A stretch of 64,000 nt of DNA, from positions 61,391,475 to 61,455,474 of the forward strand of contig JACSVZ010000007.1 of the NCBI GenBank assembly GCA_014706295.1, given 5' to 3'. Below the pieces are notes generated by a model that worked only from the letters and a program-made list of their open reading frames with translations, did no database searches and was not told where the DNA came from. Position numbers and translations under genes: made by a program. This document shows, piece by piece, positions 47,701-61,885 of this stretch. Numbering within the stretch: the first letter of the stretch is position 1; each line of letters begins with the position of its first letter. Origin of the DNA: Lycocorax pyrrhopterus obiensis (lineage: Eukaryota > Chordata > Aves > Passeriformes > Paradisaeidae).

Positions 47701-50700
47701 GATGTTGTCCAACTAAACTGGATTGATCCAGATCCAGAATGGTATTTCCCTGGCAAGGTTTAGCGTTCTTAATGCAAAGTGAACCCTCATAGCAGGGCCT
47801 CTTATACTGTAGGGTTTGTATTTTAATGAGGTAGATATTTAATCAATTTTAGGGTATACTGGTATCTGCCTTTTGCACATGTTTCAAATAACAATGAAAT
47901 TTATCCGCAGATGAAGTAATTGAGGCATAGCCCGATTTCAGAAGGGTGCACAGCCCTTACTGCAATGTAATTTGAAGAGATTGGGGATCAATCAAAATGT
48001 TTTAAAATTAAGAGTTTTCTGCAGCTGGGACACTCCCAAGTTGAGCTACTTTGGTTTCAGTTTATAGCTCAACTTTTTTTCCCCCAAGTCAAATGGTTTA
48101 TTGTACCCAGGATTTTTTAACTGTCACATCTGAAAATGAAAAGTATCTTTAAAAACCCCGATATCCTGTAGAGATCTAAACCCATATTGAGCTGTGTGAC
48201 CCAAACATACCCTGAACTTTAATGGCAAGAAGTTTAAAATTGAAATCCAGGTCCACATTTCACATGAGTTCCTATCCTTGTATGTCAGAATTTGAACACG
48301 TATTAATCTAAAATACCTTGGAATTTGCCTTTGCTTAACTGCTCTCACATGAGTTACAGCTCTGGCAATTTTTTATTGCCTCTAAGCATGATTTTGGTGA
48401 TTATTTAGAAAATAACCCTTATCCTTGTGGTGGTTCATACCACACCATTTGGTTTATATCTTATCTGTAAACTTTGGAGTATTTGAAATCCAGATATGGA
48501 TTGTTGGGCCAGAACCATGGCCAGATTTTCACAGTGTTGCTTTACAAATCCTCTTACGTTTGTAGTGAGTTTTCAAACTTTCTCTGTAGGAGTGTATTAC
48601 TAAGTTTTCCTCTGAGGTCCGGTTTCTGATGTATTTTCTTGCAGTAACACCATATTTTTGGACTGGGAACTGTTCATTCTGGGAATAATAGAGGACAACT
48701 TTGGCCATCAAGGTCTCATTCAAGACCCACAGGTATCTCATTGCTTAGCAGGGCTTTGTATGTGGTTGAAGAACAGGATGATCAAGTCATCAAGAGTAAA
48801 AATTAAGAAAAATTGCATTTAACTGTAATTAAACAGTTTGTTTAACTGAGTCTCACAATGATGTAGGTTGTTTCTGTGCTGAATTCTGAACTTTGTAGTT
48901 GTCAATTAACTTGGAATCGTTCTGCTAACAAAGAATCTAATCTGGCTAAATGTCGAGTCTTAAATGCATTGCTCAAATATTCCTAGGTGGGTTTCATGAG
49001 AAAATTCCATGGGGGTCATTACAGGATTGGGTCCTGCAGTATGGATCCTGTAACAGACATACAAATGAAACTATATTGAAAGAATTACATTGAACAGGAA
49101 AGCATAGTTTAGTTTTAATGATATTTTCAATGATTTGGAACAAAACGCTTAAAATGTTTCAGTGGGGGTTTTTTGCAAGTTTTTACATGGTTTTCTATTA
49201 AAATTTTCTTTCCCATTTGAAAGAAGTTACTTGGCATCCTTCCTATTAATTCAAACTGCTGTGAAATAGGCTTTCAATAGGAAAATCTTAAATCAGCTGT
49301 GTGCCATATTTTTCAGAATTCCATCTCTTTCAGAGTGCACTGCTGAGTGAAGTTTTGTTAGATATAGAATGCACATTTTCAACATTCCTTCAAAAAGTGT
49401 TTGTTTGAGGATGATGTGTGCAATTCAGGGATAAATTATAAATTACATCTTTGGATCTTGATTAGCAGTAAGCATAAATATCAGGTTCTGTAATGGGACA
49501 TAGCAGCTGGCAGCTAGTGTGACACTCAGTGCTTATCACTATTTCTTTCTCTCCCTTGAGTTATTATTTATTTAGTTTTTCTCCCTCACCTGCCTCTTAC
49601 CCAGCCCACAATGTTCCACACAGGTTACACCACGGAGCAGGTGGGAGCCAGGCTGGCTTGGGGGCTCAGATTCCCTCCCTCTCCCAGTGGTGATCCTGCA
49701 CTCTCTCCTGCCTGCTCAGAACAGGGTTATTTTTTTGAGACCTTCTGTGCTGCTGAGATAGGATAAGAGATGAATTTGGGGTCACTCCTCTCTGGATACA
49801 TTCACTAAACCTTCCAGTTCCCTGTGCGCTGGTGGCTGTAGTTTAGAAGGACTTACCGTGAGCAAAATTCTCTTTCAGAATATTATTTGCAGGGTAAATT
49901 ACAGTGTAGTTAAGTGGAGAAAAACCCCAAGCAAACCAGAACAAATTATTTAGCAAAATAAATATTTGGAAAAGTGTTCTAAATTGTCCCCTTTTGTGCA
50001 GCATTAATGGAGTTACTTGGGGAAAGTGAAAACACAGTGTCAAGTCCATTCAACTTTAAAAAGGAAAAGAGGAGACGTTTTCCTCATGTGAAATATCTGA
50101 CAGCAGCTACTGATCCCATACACGGGGAACACAAGGGTTGGAGATGTAGTGTTTTAGAACAGAAGATTCTCTGTGTTTTGTCTTTTCTATCAATAAATGA
50201 AAATAGAAGTTTGTGGTTAGAATATGGCTTTAAGTGCATAGATAAGAGCCCAAGTAAATACCAGCACTCCTCCATTCCTGAGGGAAGTTGGTGGCCTGCC
50301 CATATAATTTGCTGATAAAGTCCCATCTGTTAAAACAAAGTCCTGTAGCACAAGTAATAAATTTCAATCAAAGACCATGAGAGGTTGTATCTGCATGACA
50401 GTCTTTGCTGAACTTTATTTTAAACCAGAAAAAGCATGGGAAACTGAAATAAAGATTATAATATTGGCTTTAAGTTAGCTTTACACTTTAGGAGGGCAAA
50501 TGAGAAATCCTGCTCTGCTTTATTTCCCTGGTAAACAGTGTGGCATGATAAACTGTGAGGAGAATAAAGTCATAAGGAAAACTCTGCTTCACAAATGACA
50601 TACGTAGAAAAACAGCAGATGTCTGATGAAGTAAAGACCCAACTTATTGCCAAGTCTTTGGAAAACAAAATTAATTTCCTTTCGTCTTTGATAATGATGA

Positions 50701-51340
50701 TGTAATGTAGTTAATAGGAAGAGCCTGCCATGCTCATGGAGTTATTAAAGAAGAAATGTTAGACATGCAGCAGGTCAAAAATATGGGTTTACTTACCAGG
50801 GCCTTTTCCATGAGAGCATTTATAGATGTGGAGGAAAAAGAAAGATGATAGTAATGTAGAATGTTGCTTTTTGTCTTATTTGAAGTGTAAGATACATGTA
50901 GTGAAACAAAACTTGTGGACGTCCTCTTAAGAAGTTCAGAATTCTAATGATCAGTTCAAAAAAGAAAATTATTTTTGTTAGGCAGCTTTTCCTGTTGAGG
51001 TATTACTGCAAGGAAATAAAATATTTTTCTAGAGTGAAATTAAAAAATAAATTATTTACCCTCTGATTTTCCCTGATAAGGGTTAAACCAAGTAAAGACG
51101 GTGGGTGAGTGGACATGGTATTGGCTAATTTAATAGGTAGAAAATATCTCATCAGCCACAGCAACAAAATAGATTTGATTTTAACAAAACAGTGTAGGAA
51201 ATAGTTGCGATTGTTTATTTGCAATATCCTTTTTTAGTCGCTAGATGTCCCTGCCTGCTGGGAGGAACCAGGGGTGAGGTACCTGGGAAACAAACAGGTG
51301 AAGCTCACACCAAGGCTCGGCAGAGTCCTTGCGGGTGTGG

Positions 51341-51452
51341 AATCATGGATCATTTAGACTGGAAAAGCCCTCTAAAATCATCGAGTCCAGCTATTAACCC
51401 AGCACGTCCAAGGTCACCACTAACTCATGTCTCCAGGTGCAATGTAGGGAGC
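51341..51452 (-). mobile_element. CR1-type (Y-like subfamily) 3' end
   Basis: GAATCATGGATCATTTAGAC, then AAAATCATCGAGTCCAGCTA, then TTAACCCAGCACGTCCAAGG. About 110 bases of the same lineage as 24605-24905. Confidence 0.8.
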
Positions 51453-54400
51453 TGTCCTGTTCAGGGATATTTTTGATCTTTGTGTGCACTTAAATGGTAG
51501 GAGAGGTAGTGCTGCAATGTATTTTTACCAGAGATACAAGATGAAAATTAGATTAGTTCATGAAAACTTTTGAGGAGCTACTTACTGGAATGGTTGAAGC
51601 AATCAAGCTTAGTTTGGCACAGGCTTGGTGACTCAATCTCCTCCCCAGTGATAAAAAATACAAAGTGTTTTTACTGTAACTATAAAGGTGCTATTTAAAA
51701 GTGGAGTTTAATTGCTAAGACATGAGAATAACTACAGTGCACATACATAAATATACAGGCGTGTGTGTGTATGTGTATATATCTGAGAGATCCCACAGTC
51801 CTGCCACCAGTTGGGACTGGTGTTTGTTTTAACAATGTCCATGATAACAATCTCAACAATAAAGTTTTACATCATACAACAGATTTTATATTGTGTGACA
51901 CGGCTGGGAGTAGCCCCTAATTAACCAGAAATCTAGTGTTGAAGGAGATTTGCATCTATTTCTAAAATTTCTCCCTTTCAGTACAAAATGCACACATTTT
52001 GATGAACCTGACCGCTAAACTCCACCCTGATGTGAGCAGACACGATGCTGGATTCTTGTTCTCATGCAGGTTGTAGAATTGGCTTTTGTCTTTCCAGTAA
52101 CGACCCGTTTGCTACAGATGGAAGCCAGGACTCACTTTGTGGAAGGTCAGCTCTGAGGAGAGCTGCGACAGATGTTGTTCCCTTGTCAGGACGACTTTGG
52201 GCTTTAAATATTTGACAGTTGAGTGCAGATCACAAGTACAGAAAGCAGAGCAAAACACTGCAGAAGTGATTGTGGTTTCCAATTAACAAGTGAAAAATAG
52301 TGCCAGAGTTGAGTGTAAAATACCAAACATAACTCTCCAGAGAAAAAGCACATGTGACTGAAACAGTTCCCTTCAGCTGAAACGTGGGCATGGGGACTGC
52401 TAAACTGCTTTTATTGTAGAATTTTATTTTTTGCATATATGGCTAAAAGTTTATGGGCATTTACTTTAGTGTTAGTCTGCCCTATCCCTGATTTGACTTG
52501 CCACAGGTTGTTGTAAAAATAAAATTATTTTGGGTTTTTTGAATACCTACAAAATTGTTACGGTTATTAAAACGCACACAGGCTGATAGACTGCATGTTT
52601 ATTAAGCTTGGATACTTGTCCCTTTAGAGCCCACCTGCCAGTGAATATTTCACTCCAAAAGAGTCAGTTGAAGTTCAACAAGTTAATTTTGCAGTGGGTA
52701 ACTTATGCAGAGATGAGACCTGCTAAAATGCCATCAAAATGTTGAGAGCAATCGTAGTTTGCTTCACTAAGCTGAGTTTCAGGAGTGAATTTTATCGATG
52801 TTGCAGACTCAAGGAAGTACTTTGTCCTGGAAAGCTGCTTTTCTGCCTATGGAATCCCCAAACTCTTTAGGAAATGAAAATCTGAAGGTTCTTTATCATG
52901 TACCTCATGAGTCCAAATCACTTTCTGTCCACCCACCTCCCCTCCCACAAATACTTTGTGGGTAGAAGAATTCCAAAGAATATTTTTATTGTGCTGTATT
53001 TTTTTAGATTAGGGGACCCAGGGTTATCCAGCTGGAACAAAGGCTCTTAAAATAAAACGGATCCTTTGAAATTCTTGAAATTAATACATATTTGTTCTAA
53101 TTTCAGCTGGATAACTAATTTTTTTTATTGTGCTAATGGGCTGTTATGCATATGTGGAAGCCATTTACTGCATGCCCTAGGTGGAAACAGACTCATATTT
53201 CATCTCTGAATATTTAACACTTAATAAGGTAACCACCTGCTTTTAAACTTATTCCAACGTATTTGAATGGCCTTTACTGCTCATTGTGAACACCAAGATT
53301 ATTTTTGATCTCCTGTAATGAAACAAATAACCAGACCAATTGAAGTACTAAATAAAAACTAAAAAAAATTCTAGCCCCTCTATTTTTCAGTAATTCAAAC
53401 CACTTTATAATATTATAAATCACTTAGAAGGAGTTCTGTAACTTTAAAAGCCAAGGCTGCACATAGTGAAAGTTTGTCCTTCTCACCATGACACGGTGAA
53501 ACCACAGAGTGTGGAGTGGGGTGAGGGCAGGTGCTGAGCTCTGCCTGTTCCCTTCAACCCTCACCAAAGCTGTCTGGAGCATTCCTGTTGAAACCTCAAA
53601 CCAGGAGAAACAATTCCCTGCATCTGTTCCACTTCACCCCCAAATTTTGTCATGGCTCATGAACCTGCATCTGGGGAGGATGAAATTGGCAGAGAGAAAT
53701 TGCGAATGTGGCTGGAAGCCATGTACTTACTCCTCACTTTGGAGCTGGCTGCTCAGGACTTCAAACAGCTTGGAAAGTCTAATTTACTGGGATTGGCATG
53801 GCTGAGGAACAGGATTAGGTCGGAGTGGTGGTTTGTGTGCGGGAAGTGTTACCTTAATTCAGCATTTCCTGTTCCTCTTGGTTTTGCTGTTTGATTTTGA
53901 TGATGACTGTACAGGACAAGAACATGATTAATACCATATTATCAAGCTCTGAGATGCCAGCCTTCTTCAGGCAGTGCCAGCAAGGCTGGGGATTACTGAG
54001 CTAAGTTTTCCTTCTGGTAATAGTCATCCCATTGCCATTCCCTAGTGCAGTCAGCTGCCAGGTTAACACTCTGTTGGCTGCTTCACTGCTTCAGTTCTGG
54101 TGATTATTTGCAAAAACCCCACACTTCTTTCCAGTTTCAAAGCATGGCAGTGCATGGATTGTGTAAATGTGGGGAGAAAAGTTAATGGAGGGAGAACTCC
54201 CTTTGGTTTGCTGTTTATTGGATGGGTTGAGTTATGCATTATTCCTGTGGAAAGGAAGGTTTAGGAAGGGCTTTGATAGGAAGGCGAAAGTGCTTGTGGC
54301 TGGCTTGGGTACAGCAGAAAATGTTCTGCTGCCTGGCAGCTCTATTTCCGGGGCAATAATCCTCATTTTAATGTCAGCTGTGGCAGTATCCTTGGGAACT

Positions 54401-54524
54401 CTGGAGGTGGCCGTGGGCTTCTGGACCAGTTTTCTTTAGGCCATTTGGTCCCTTGAAAATAAGGATGAGAACTTCCTTCCAGTCCAGAACTCCCTTTATG
54501 CCCTTCTAGAACATAAAGAAGGCT
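51453..54524. other. Non-coding DNA
   Basis: No exon or known repeat was recognised. Small reading frames near 53.5-53.9 kb and 54.2-54.4 kb lack splice or family support. Confidence 0.55.
51757..51784 (+). repeat. (GT)n/(AT)n microsatellite
   Basis: GCGTGTGTGTGTATGTGTAT followed by TATAT. Confidence 0.7.
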
Positions 54525-54842
54525 TACATGAGAGCTGGAGAGGGACTTTTTACAAGGGCATGGAGTGACAGGACAAGAGGGAATGGCTTCACACCGACAG
54601 AGGGCAGGGTTAGATGGGATATTGGGAAGAAATTCTTCTCTATGAGGGTGATGAGGCCCTGGCACAGGCTGCCCAGAGAAGCTGTGGCTGTCCCTGGATC
54701 CCTGCAAGTGTCCAAGGCCAGGTTAGATGGGGCTTGGAGCAACCTGGGATAGTGAAAGGTGACCGTGCCCATTTCAGGGGTTTGGAACAAGATGGTATTC
54801 AAGGTCCTTTCCAACGCAAACCAGTCTCTGGTTCCATGAGTT
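54525..54842 (+). mobile_element. CR1 LINE 3' fragment
   Basis: GAGAGCTGGAGAGGGACTTT through GGGATATTGGGAAGAAATTC to CTTTCCAACGCAAACCAGTC. Confidence 0.92.
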
Positions 54843-57800
54843 TAAGACAGTATTTTATGGATAGCAGGTGTGATAACAAGTAAACAACCTGCCCACATTT
54901 GCCGTGGGAAAGAAGTTGTGCTACAGTCTTTGGTACCATCTAGAGTTTCCTTGATGCCAAGGCTCCAAGTCCAAATGGGCTACAATGCCATAGCCAGCTG
55001 GGAAGTGAGGAAAGCATTTATCCCAGAGGCTGAGTCATCACATGGATGTAACACAGCCTTTTGGCATATCAGAGATGGTAGAAAGTGCTGCTCACAGATG
55101 TTGCTGTGAGAGAGCTCAGTATCAATAAGGAGAAAGAAAACTTGCAGGACCCGGATTCTCCTGATAATCCATGAGCACGTGTCCTCACTCCGAAGGAACC
55201 GCAATACTCCTTGGAGCCTTTCCCTCTGCCCGCAAGCCTAACCTCTGTCCTGCTGAGCCTTAGCCCCGGCCAGCTCCTGCTCTTCCACGTGCTAATCTTG
55301 GCGAGACACTGGGACAACTGAGTGTCTGTTGTGTTATCCTGGGCTGTAAACAACAGGCAGAGCCACGTGTCATCTCCAGGCTCTCTAATCCAAACAGTGG
55401 CGTGAGCGCCTGTGCACTGTTGGGAGCAGTTTTGTGGAGTGCTCGGCATGCGAGGGGGACAAAGGGTGCTCGGCCTGCCAAATATCCTGAGCACAGACGG
55501 GGCTCAGACACGTGTGTTGGACAAAAGCAGAGCAATAGTGGCAGAAGGATCAGTGAAGCAGCTTGAGTTGTTACAGCCACTAGTTTTCCTTCTTTTGATG
55601 CAGAGAACAGAGAATAATTTTAGGAGAATGGTTCCTTATTGAGGGAGCTGGTAGATGTCAGAAAAGGGTGACAGCAGGGAGGGACTGTCAGGGTCACTGA
55701 TGATGTTAGCAGAAAAAGACTGTTCTTTTGTTCAAACTTGTTCTTTTTGTGTAAAACTCAGGATTTTTTGTGAAGAAAATAATTTCTGCGATCTCAGAGT
55801 TTGCTCTCCACTTCTGGACTGAACCAGGGCTTTTCTGAAGTAGATGAATTATATCAACTCCTGGGTCATATTGAGCCTTTTTCCCCTTAAAATGAGAAAG
55901 ATTAAAATCTGGGTTTTGTACAGCAGAGGTTACTAAAACAAGGAGAAAACTTGGTTCTTTTCCTGGGTTTTGAAAGAAATCTGATACGTAATATTGAGGA
56001 ATTTATTTCACCGCTGTGCCTTTCTTTAACCATCTGTAAAATGGGAGTGATACTGGCTCTGTTATGTCAGGTGTCTTAGGAAGTGCAGGACAAACGAGCC
56101 AGGGAACAAGCCAGATGCTGATTGTATTGGAGTATCTTTCAAAGCCCTGAATCTGACAAATCCTAACTGCACATGGATCTGTCATTTTCCTTCACTCCCA
56201 GTGTCAATCCCATGCAGAATAATTTGAAGAAGTTCTGGGCTGTGAGGGTGCTGAGGCCCTGGCACAGGGTGCCCAGAGAAGCTGTGGCTGCCCCTGGATC
56301 CCTGGGAGTGTCCAAGGCCAGGTTGGATGCAACCTGGTCCAGTGCAAAGTGACCCTGCCCATGGCAGGGGGCTGGAATGTAATCAGCTTTAAGATTCTGT
56401 CCAATGCAAATCATTCTGGGATTCTATGAATCTGAAATTCTGTTTTCATAAGGAATACATACTTTGTTATAAACTTCCCGTGATGGGCTAACCACAGCTT
56501 CACCAGTAAGAGTTTTTTTTCTTGGAAGGGTGAAGAATGCACAGATTTTGTAGCTTTAGCTGCCACTTATTTTAAACAACTCATCCCTGACTGTAACAGG
56601 GAACAAATTATCTTGAGCAGCATGACACTTTGCATATTTTCAGTATATTCATCTTCCCAGAGAAGACAGAGCTTGAGGTTTTAAAGCAAGACCATGCAAA
56701 GTGTAGTTGCATACTTTAACAGTCCCTGTGTGCCCTGTTTTCATGCCAAATTAGCACCTACCTCTTTCTTTTGTGGGTCACAAAGAAAGCTCAAAGCAAT
56801 CCTCATGCCGGGCACTGGAAGTGTGTGGGATCAGCATGCAGTGCCTTGCTCTCCTGTGGATACAGCACGGAGCAAAACAGGTGAACTGGTATCTGCTACT
56901 CGCCTTTCCTTGGTGGCAGGATTCCTCACAAAACCTATATCCAGCAAGAGTTAATTGATTCTATACCGAGTTAGAGCTGATTGGAGATGTGGTGCAGCTG
57001 CAGACATATATCACATATATTGTCCTTTTCTGTTTCCTCTGCTGTGTCTTCCTCTGCATCCTGTGAATGCCATAGGAGAGAACCCTTAGTGATGTGCTGC
57101 TAATGCTGTGTGTGTGTGTTACACAGGCTCTTGGTGCAGGAATGCTGACACAAACAAAAAGGAGATAACTTGGAAATTCTATTGCTCCATTTATGTTATT
57201 ATTGTAGTTAATGGTCTGTCAGCATTTCCATTATAAATCCCTATTTTCAGGGTTTTATAACTCAGCCGTAAAAATTCTCTCCAGGCTGAATTTGGCATGT
57301 GTGTTTTCAGCCTGAAAGCACATGTGTTGTTTTTTTTTTAATAAGTTTTTTTTTAAAAAAATAGAACTGCATTCACAATTTTTAAGATGTAGAATTGCCA
57401 GAAAAAAAAGAGCACCAACAAAAAATAGGTGATTGGTTACAGATGCTTTCTTTGCACTCATATAACTCAAAAATTGCTGAGTTATTTCAGCTGTAATTGT
57501 GGGTATGTGTAAGGTTAAAATGGTGGATTTAGTACTATTCCTTTCTTTATGGTGTTGGTATTTGACAAGCAAATAGAAAACAGACCCTGATACTGTATAC
57601 AGTACGTCTAAGCTGACCCGGGTGTAAACTGACCTCCCAAAGCTGCCCCACGCTCCCCTCACCGAGGCCACATTGTTCCAGTGTCAGCAAGGATGGGGAT
57701 ACTGGGAGGGGAGAGTGGAGACAAGAGCTTAGTTTTTGCTGGGTTTCTTTACCTTTACTCCATCACTTCTAACAGGTCTGTGCCAGTGTGTGGCTGCAGA

Positions 57801-59217
57801 ATCCAGAATCCCCGTCAGCCAGGTGGTGTTAGGAATAAAGAGCTACAATAGACACGTGTTCCACACGCTCTGAGGCACGGCTTTGTCCACCCTGTTTAAA
57901 GAGGACCTGCCCTGTGTCTGAAATCATCAACCTGGAGAAGTTTACACAAAGATGAGTGTAAACCACATGTTTTACACCAAAACATCTGAAAAGAAAAGAA
58001 ACAAGGGGAAAGACCAAAAGATTATGTCTGAATTCTTTGCAGTCTGCACACACAGATTTTCCTTCTGTTCCCTCCACAGTACCTGTGGCTCTTCACTTGT
58101 GTTCATTCACCACAGCTGGGACAGAAAAGGGTGACCAGCACCCAGAGACATTTTATTTTAGAATCTCCAGATTTCCTAATTCTCCAAATTAATTTGCTTC
58201 CAAATGAATTGATTACCTCAAGAACTAACTCCAAGAACAGGCTGCAATTGAGTCCACAGATCTTTAATTTTTCTTGCATGTAGGGTGCTTTCTGCATAAC
58301 ATTTTATTGTGCATAAAACCAGAACATCTTATGTCTTCCCAAGAATGAACAGTTCCCTTCATGCTAAGGGAAAGTGTACAATAATTGTAGCAATTCCATG
58401 CCATAGTGATTCCTGCCATTACTGTACTTTGGCACTGTAAAACCAGTGGTGTCTATAAAAGTGTGTCAAATAATGATTATGGAAATTTATAATCTGCTTT
58501 TCTTTTTTTTTTTTTGCATCTTATCAGATAGATCTTTTTGTAAGTATTCAATTCTTTACATTTTTGCTATCCATATTGAATTTTCTCCGTGATGTTTTTA
58601 ACATCCTGTGATATATAACATCCCATCATATCTTAAACATTCCTTTACATCAGTATGAAAGGTCATGTACTTGGGCTGTTTTTCATTTCACGAACATCTG
58701 GGCTTATGAGATTAACAGAACAGTATAGCATTGCCTTCTTTTTGGTCTCTTTTATTAATAACTTGTGAATAACACTTGTCTTCTACCATGTGGATTATAC
58801 TTCTGTTGGGGTAATTTCCTCACTATAGTAATGGCTGCTAGTTAACCCCTTACTCACAACTGCTGCTGCTACCAGCTCAGATGTATTTCTTTTTATGTTC
58901 AGATGTATAGTCCTGTATGTTTCCATTGGGTGGGAACAGGTCATTTCCCTAAACACAGGCATCTCGCACCATTTCCACATGAGGAATCGCACCTGGGCTC
59001 CAGCTGTCACTCTGGAAAAGGCCCGGGGCTCCTGTAGGTCCTCTGGTGTATCCCCCAGCCCTGTGCAGATGTCCCTGAAGCTGAAAGTGTGTTCAGTGGC
59101 ACTGGCTGCCTGTGTTTATGTCAGAAACTTATTTTTATATTTGTGATGTGCACAGTCAGGAATTGGGGTCCTCCAACGGTGCTATGGGAGGGCCAACTGA
59201 TTTAATGGTGTGGTACT
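54843..59217. other. Non-coding DNA with one CR1 copy
   Basis: Apart from the CR1 at 56222-56432, nothing was recognised. A slightly GC-richer patch at about 55.15-55.55 kb has two CACGTG-type E-boxes (near 55287 and 55363) but no gene that I can support. Confidence 0.5.
56222..56432 (+). mobile_element. CR1 LINE 3' fragment
   Basis: TGAGGGTGCTGAGGCCCTGG through CCTGCCCATGGCAGGGGGCT to the tail CATTCTGGGATTCTATGAAT. The usual GGGGCTTGGAG block is deleted. Confidence 0.9.
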
Positions 59218-59513
59218 TTAGACAAGGGCCTGGAGTGACAGGAGAAGAGGAATGGCTTCCTACTGACATTAGGCAGGGTTAGGTGGGATATTGGGAAGAA
59301 ATTCTTCCCTGTGAGGGTGGGGAGGCCCTGGCACAGGGTGCCCAGAGAAGCTGTGGCTGCCCCTGGATCCCTGGAAGTGTCCAAGGCCAGGTTGGACGGG
59401 GCTTGGAGCAACCTGGGATAGTGGAAGGTGTCCCTGCCCATGGCAGGGGGGTTGGAATGAGATGGTCCTTAAGCTCCCTTCCAACCCAAACCAGTTTGTG
59501 ATCCTGTGATTTC
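59218..59513 (+). mobile_element. CR1 LINE 3' fragment
   Basis: GACAAGGGCCTGGAGTGACA through GGGATATTGGGAAGAAATTC to GTTTGTGATCCTGTGATT. One of the least diverged copies in the window. Confidence 0.93.
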
Positions 59514-59686
59514 TGGTTGACAAAACCGTGAAACAGGAATGAGAATAATTTAAAATGTGTGACAGTAAAGGTTTTACCTGATTGTGTGATGGTTTCATAT
59601 TCTGCAGAGAACACACAGCTAGTCATATTGGAAATGAGAGGTGATCTGAAATCATGTAAAAGGCCAAAAGTAGCTTTTCTATGCAT

Positions 59687-59738
59687 AGAATCACAATATG
59701 GTTTTGGGTGGAAGGGACCTTAAAGACCATCTTATCAT
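59687..59738 (-). mobile_element. CR1 LINE 3' tip, very short
   Basis: About 50 bases only: ATAGAATCACAATATGGTTT, then GGAAGGGACCTTAAAGACCA. Confidence 0.7.
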
Positions 59739-61048
59739 TAATTAGTTCTGTTACTGGAGTTTAATTGTCAGAAGTGTGGAGGAATTGGTTCTACACCTGC
59801 AAACAGAAAAACACTTAACAGAGAACTACAGATCTGGAGACTAAAAGTCTCCATAGTGTGTCACCAGTTTCTTAATCCCGTATTTCTTCTCTTCTGTCTG
59901 TGTATTTATTGTGTGTTTTGTGGCTGTATTGTATCTCCCATAGCAATTCCATGAGGTTTGGCCACAAGATGGCATCTGATTTCATAACCTTCTTTTAAAA
60001 TATCACTTTTTTTTTTCTGCCTTGATGGAGTAATGCCCAGTTTTCCTGCAGCAAATTATAACCTACTTTCCTTCTGCCTTAGGGAATGCCTTCAGGGGAA
60101 AATGCAGTAGGATTTTCCATGGCATTTTTGGTTGCTGATAGTTGGAACCACCAGCAGAGATGATGGGTGACAGTTGCTGTGAATCCCCTGCTCAGTAACC
60201 CCACTCCTCCACCCTTCCAAGGTGTAACTGCTGCCTCTGTCATGATTGTTGCTTGGTAAATGAGAACTGACACAAAAACTTCAGCTCATTTCATTTGTGA
60301 AATGATCCAGGGTCCCTCAAAGCTGTTTAACAAACTCTCACTGACATAGAAGAAACCTTGCCTGAGCCCCTGCTTACAGAAAAATACCTTAAAATTTCTT
60401 AAATCTAACTAAGCTGCCTAAAATTAGGGGTAATGTGTTTCTTCTTTTCTGCTTCAGAACATCTCCCATGTTCCTGCATTTGGGGAATGAAGAACAAACA
60501 GATTTGAAGGATGAACAGGCAATCCAGCCAACTCTTCTGAGCAGGCTGGGAATTCTGCCTCTGCAATGGCAGGAGAAATGGGTAACTGGGATTTATCAGG
60601 GAATCAGACCTACAGCAAACTTCAACAGTCGGTTCTTGGAATGGGACCTGGATTAAGTAGTATCTTAATTTGCAAAGGGAGATGTAAATTATTCAAAAAT
60701 TATTCAAACAGGTTTAGCTTAACTGTGAAAAAAAATGACTCAAGGCAGTTAAGCACTGTTCAGATAACATTCTGTTTGGAAACTACTGGATGATGTGAAA
60801 GAGGACAATTTACCTTTTTCTAAGGAACTTTAGCAAATAACAAAATTGTGAATTGTTCTGGAATATTTTATCACAGCTGACCTTCCAACAATTTAGAGAA
60901 GGCAAAAAGTGATAACCATGAAGTTCTTGGTGGCTTTTGGATGTGGTTGTTTGGTGCAACCCTGGCTCAGAAGCTCCATACCCCTTTGATTGCTGGAAGC
61001 TGGTGGAGTTCAGGCAGAGCTGTGCTGTATTTGGCCTGTGTCCTTCAT

Positions 61049-61245
61049 TCACAGAATCCCAGAATGATTTGGGTTGGAAGGGACATTAAAGTCCATCTCA
61101 TTCCAACCCCTGCCGTGGGCAAGGACACCTTCTGCTAAACCAAGTGATTCAGAGCCGCATCCAGCCTGATCTTGAGCACTTCAGGGATGGAGAGTCCGCA
61201 GCCTCTCTGAGCACATTCTTCCTTCAGTATCTGCTACTTTCTGCC
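61049..61245 (-). mobile_element. CR1 LINE 3' fragment
   Basis: TCACAGAATCCCAGAATGAT through ACACCTTCTGCTAAACCAAG to the CAGCCTCTCTGAGCACATTC block. Confidence 0.88.
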
Positions 61246-61885
61246 CTCTCCCCTCCAAGGGACAAGGGTGAACTCAGTAGATTTTGGATCTGACATAGTG
61301 GGCAGTTTCTGTGCTCTTCCTTGAGCTGCTTTGGCCTTTATCCTGATTGATGACTATGATGCTGTTTTGGGTTTTGGAAACCTCTGTGTACTGAGACTTC
61401 CATTCAGAGCCACACAGTCCATGTCCTCTCCACTGGACAGCCACAGAAACCATTTCCTCTCTATTTTGCAACAGATTATTGAAATAGGAACTGTAGCACC
61501 TGTGTCCTTGGCTGATCAAACGAAGCAATAATAGAAGGTGCCAAATGCACTTTAATTTTTTAAAATAACAACTCAGTAGGATTGTTCCAATCCAGCTGGA
61601 GAAAGAAGCCTCAGGAACTTTGCAGAACCAAGTGTCCCCCACAGCCCACCAGGAAGAACTGTAGGGACTCTTCACAAATTACAGACTACAGCATAAGAAC
61701 CTCTGTGAACCAGGCTGGGAGAGCACGCAGGGATTTCAGATATGGCTGGAACTACCCAGGGAATGTGGAACTGTAGGTAATAGTTTGTCCTCATCGTTGC
61801 TGCTGAACTGATGAATCAAGAAAAAGGAGAGATTTATCTATGCAGTCTGGTAACCCTGTATGAAATGTAGAAGAAAAGGTAAATT

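Larger units (their letters stand above)
35229..51340. other. Long non-coding interval almost free of recognised transposons
   Basis: Sixteen kilobases without a recognised exon and without a CR1 copy that I could see, in contrast to roughly one copy per 1.3 kb before 35.2 kb. The sequence is AT-rich with many homeodomain-type TAAT cores. By gene order it lies between CDKN3 and BMP4, an interval known in other vertebrates to hold distant developmental enhancers. Simple repeats are listed separately. Confidence 0.5.

Noticed and set aside
53509..53894. Small + strand ORF resembling a short acidic or helical protein
   Set aside because: No family similarity recognised, no splice-site or promoter support; chance length in moderate-GC DNA.
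55069..55642. Possible CpG-island gene at the GC-richer patch
   Set aside because: CpG content is clearly below the two real islands and no conserved coding frame or splice sites were found.
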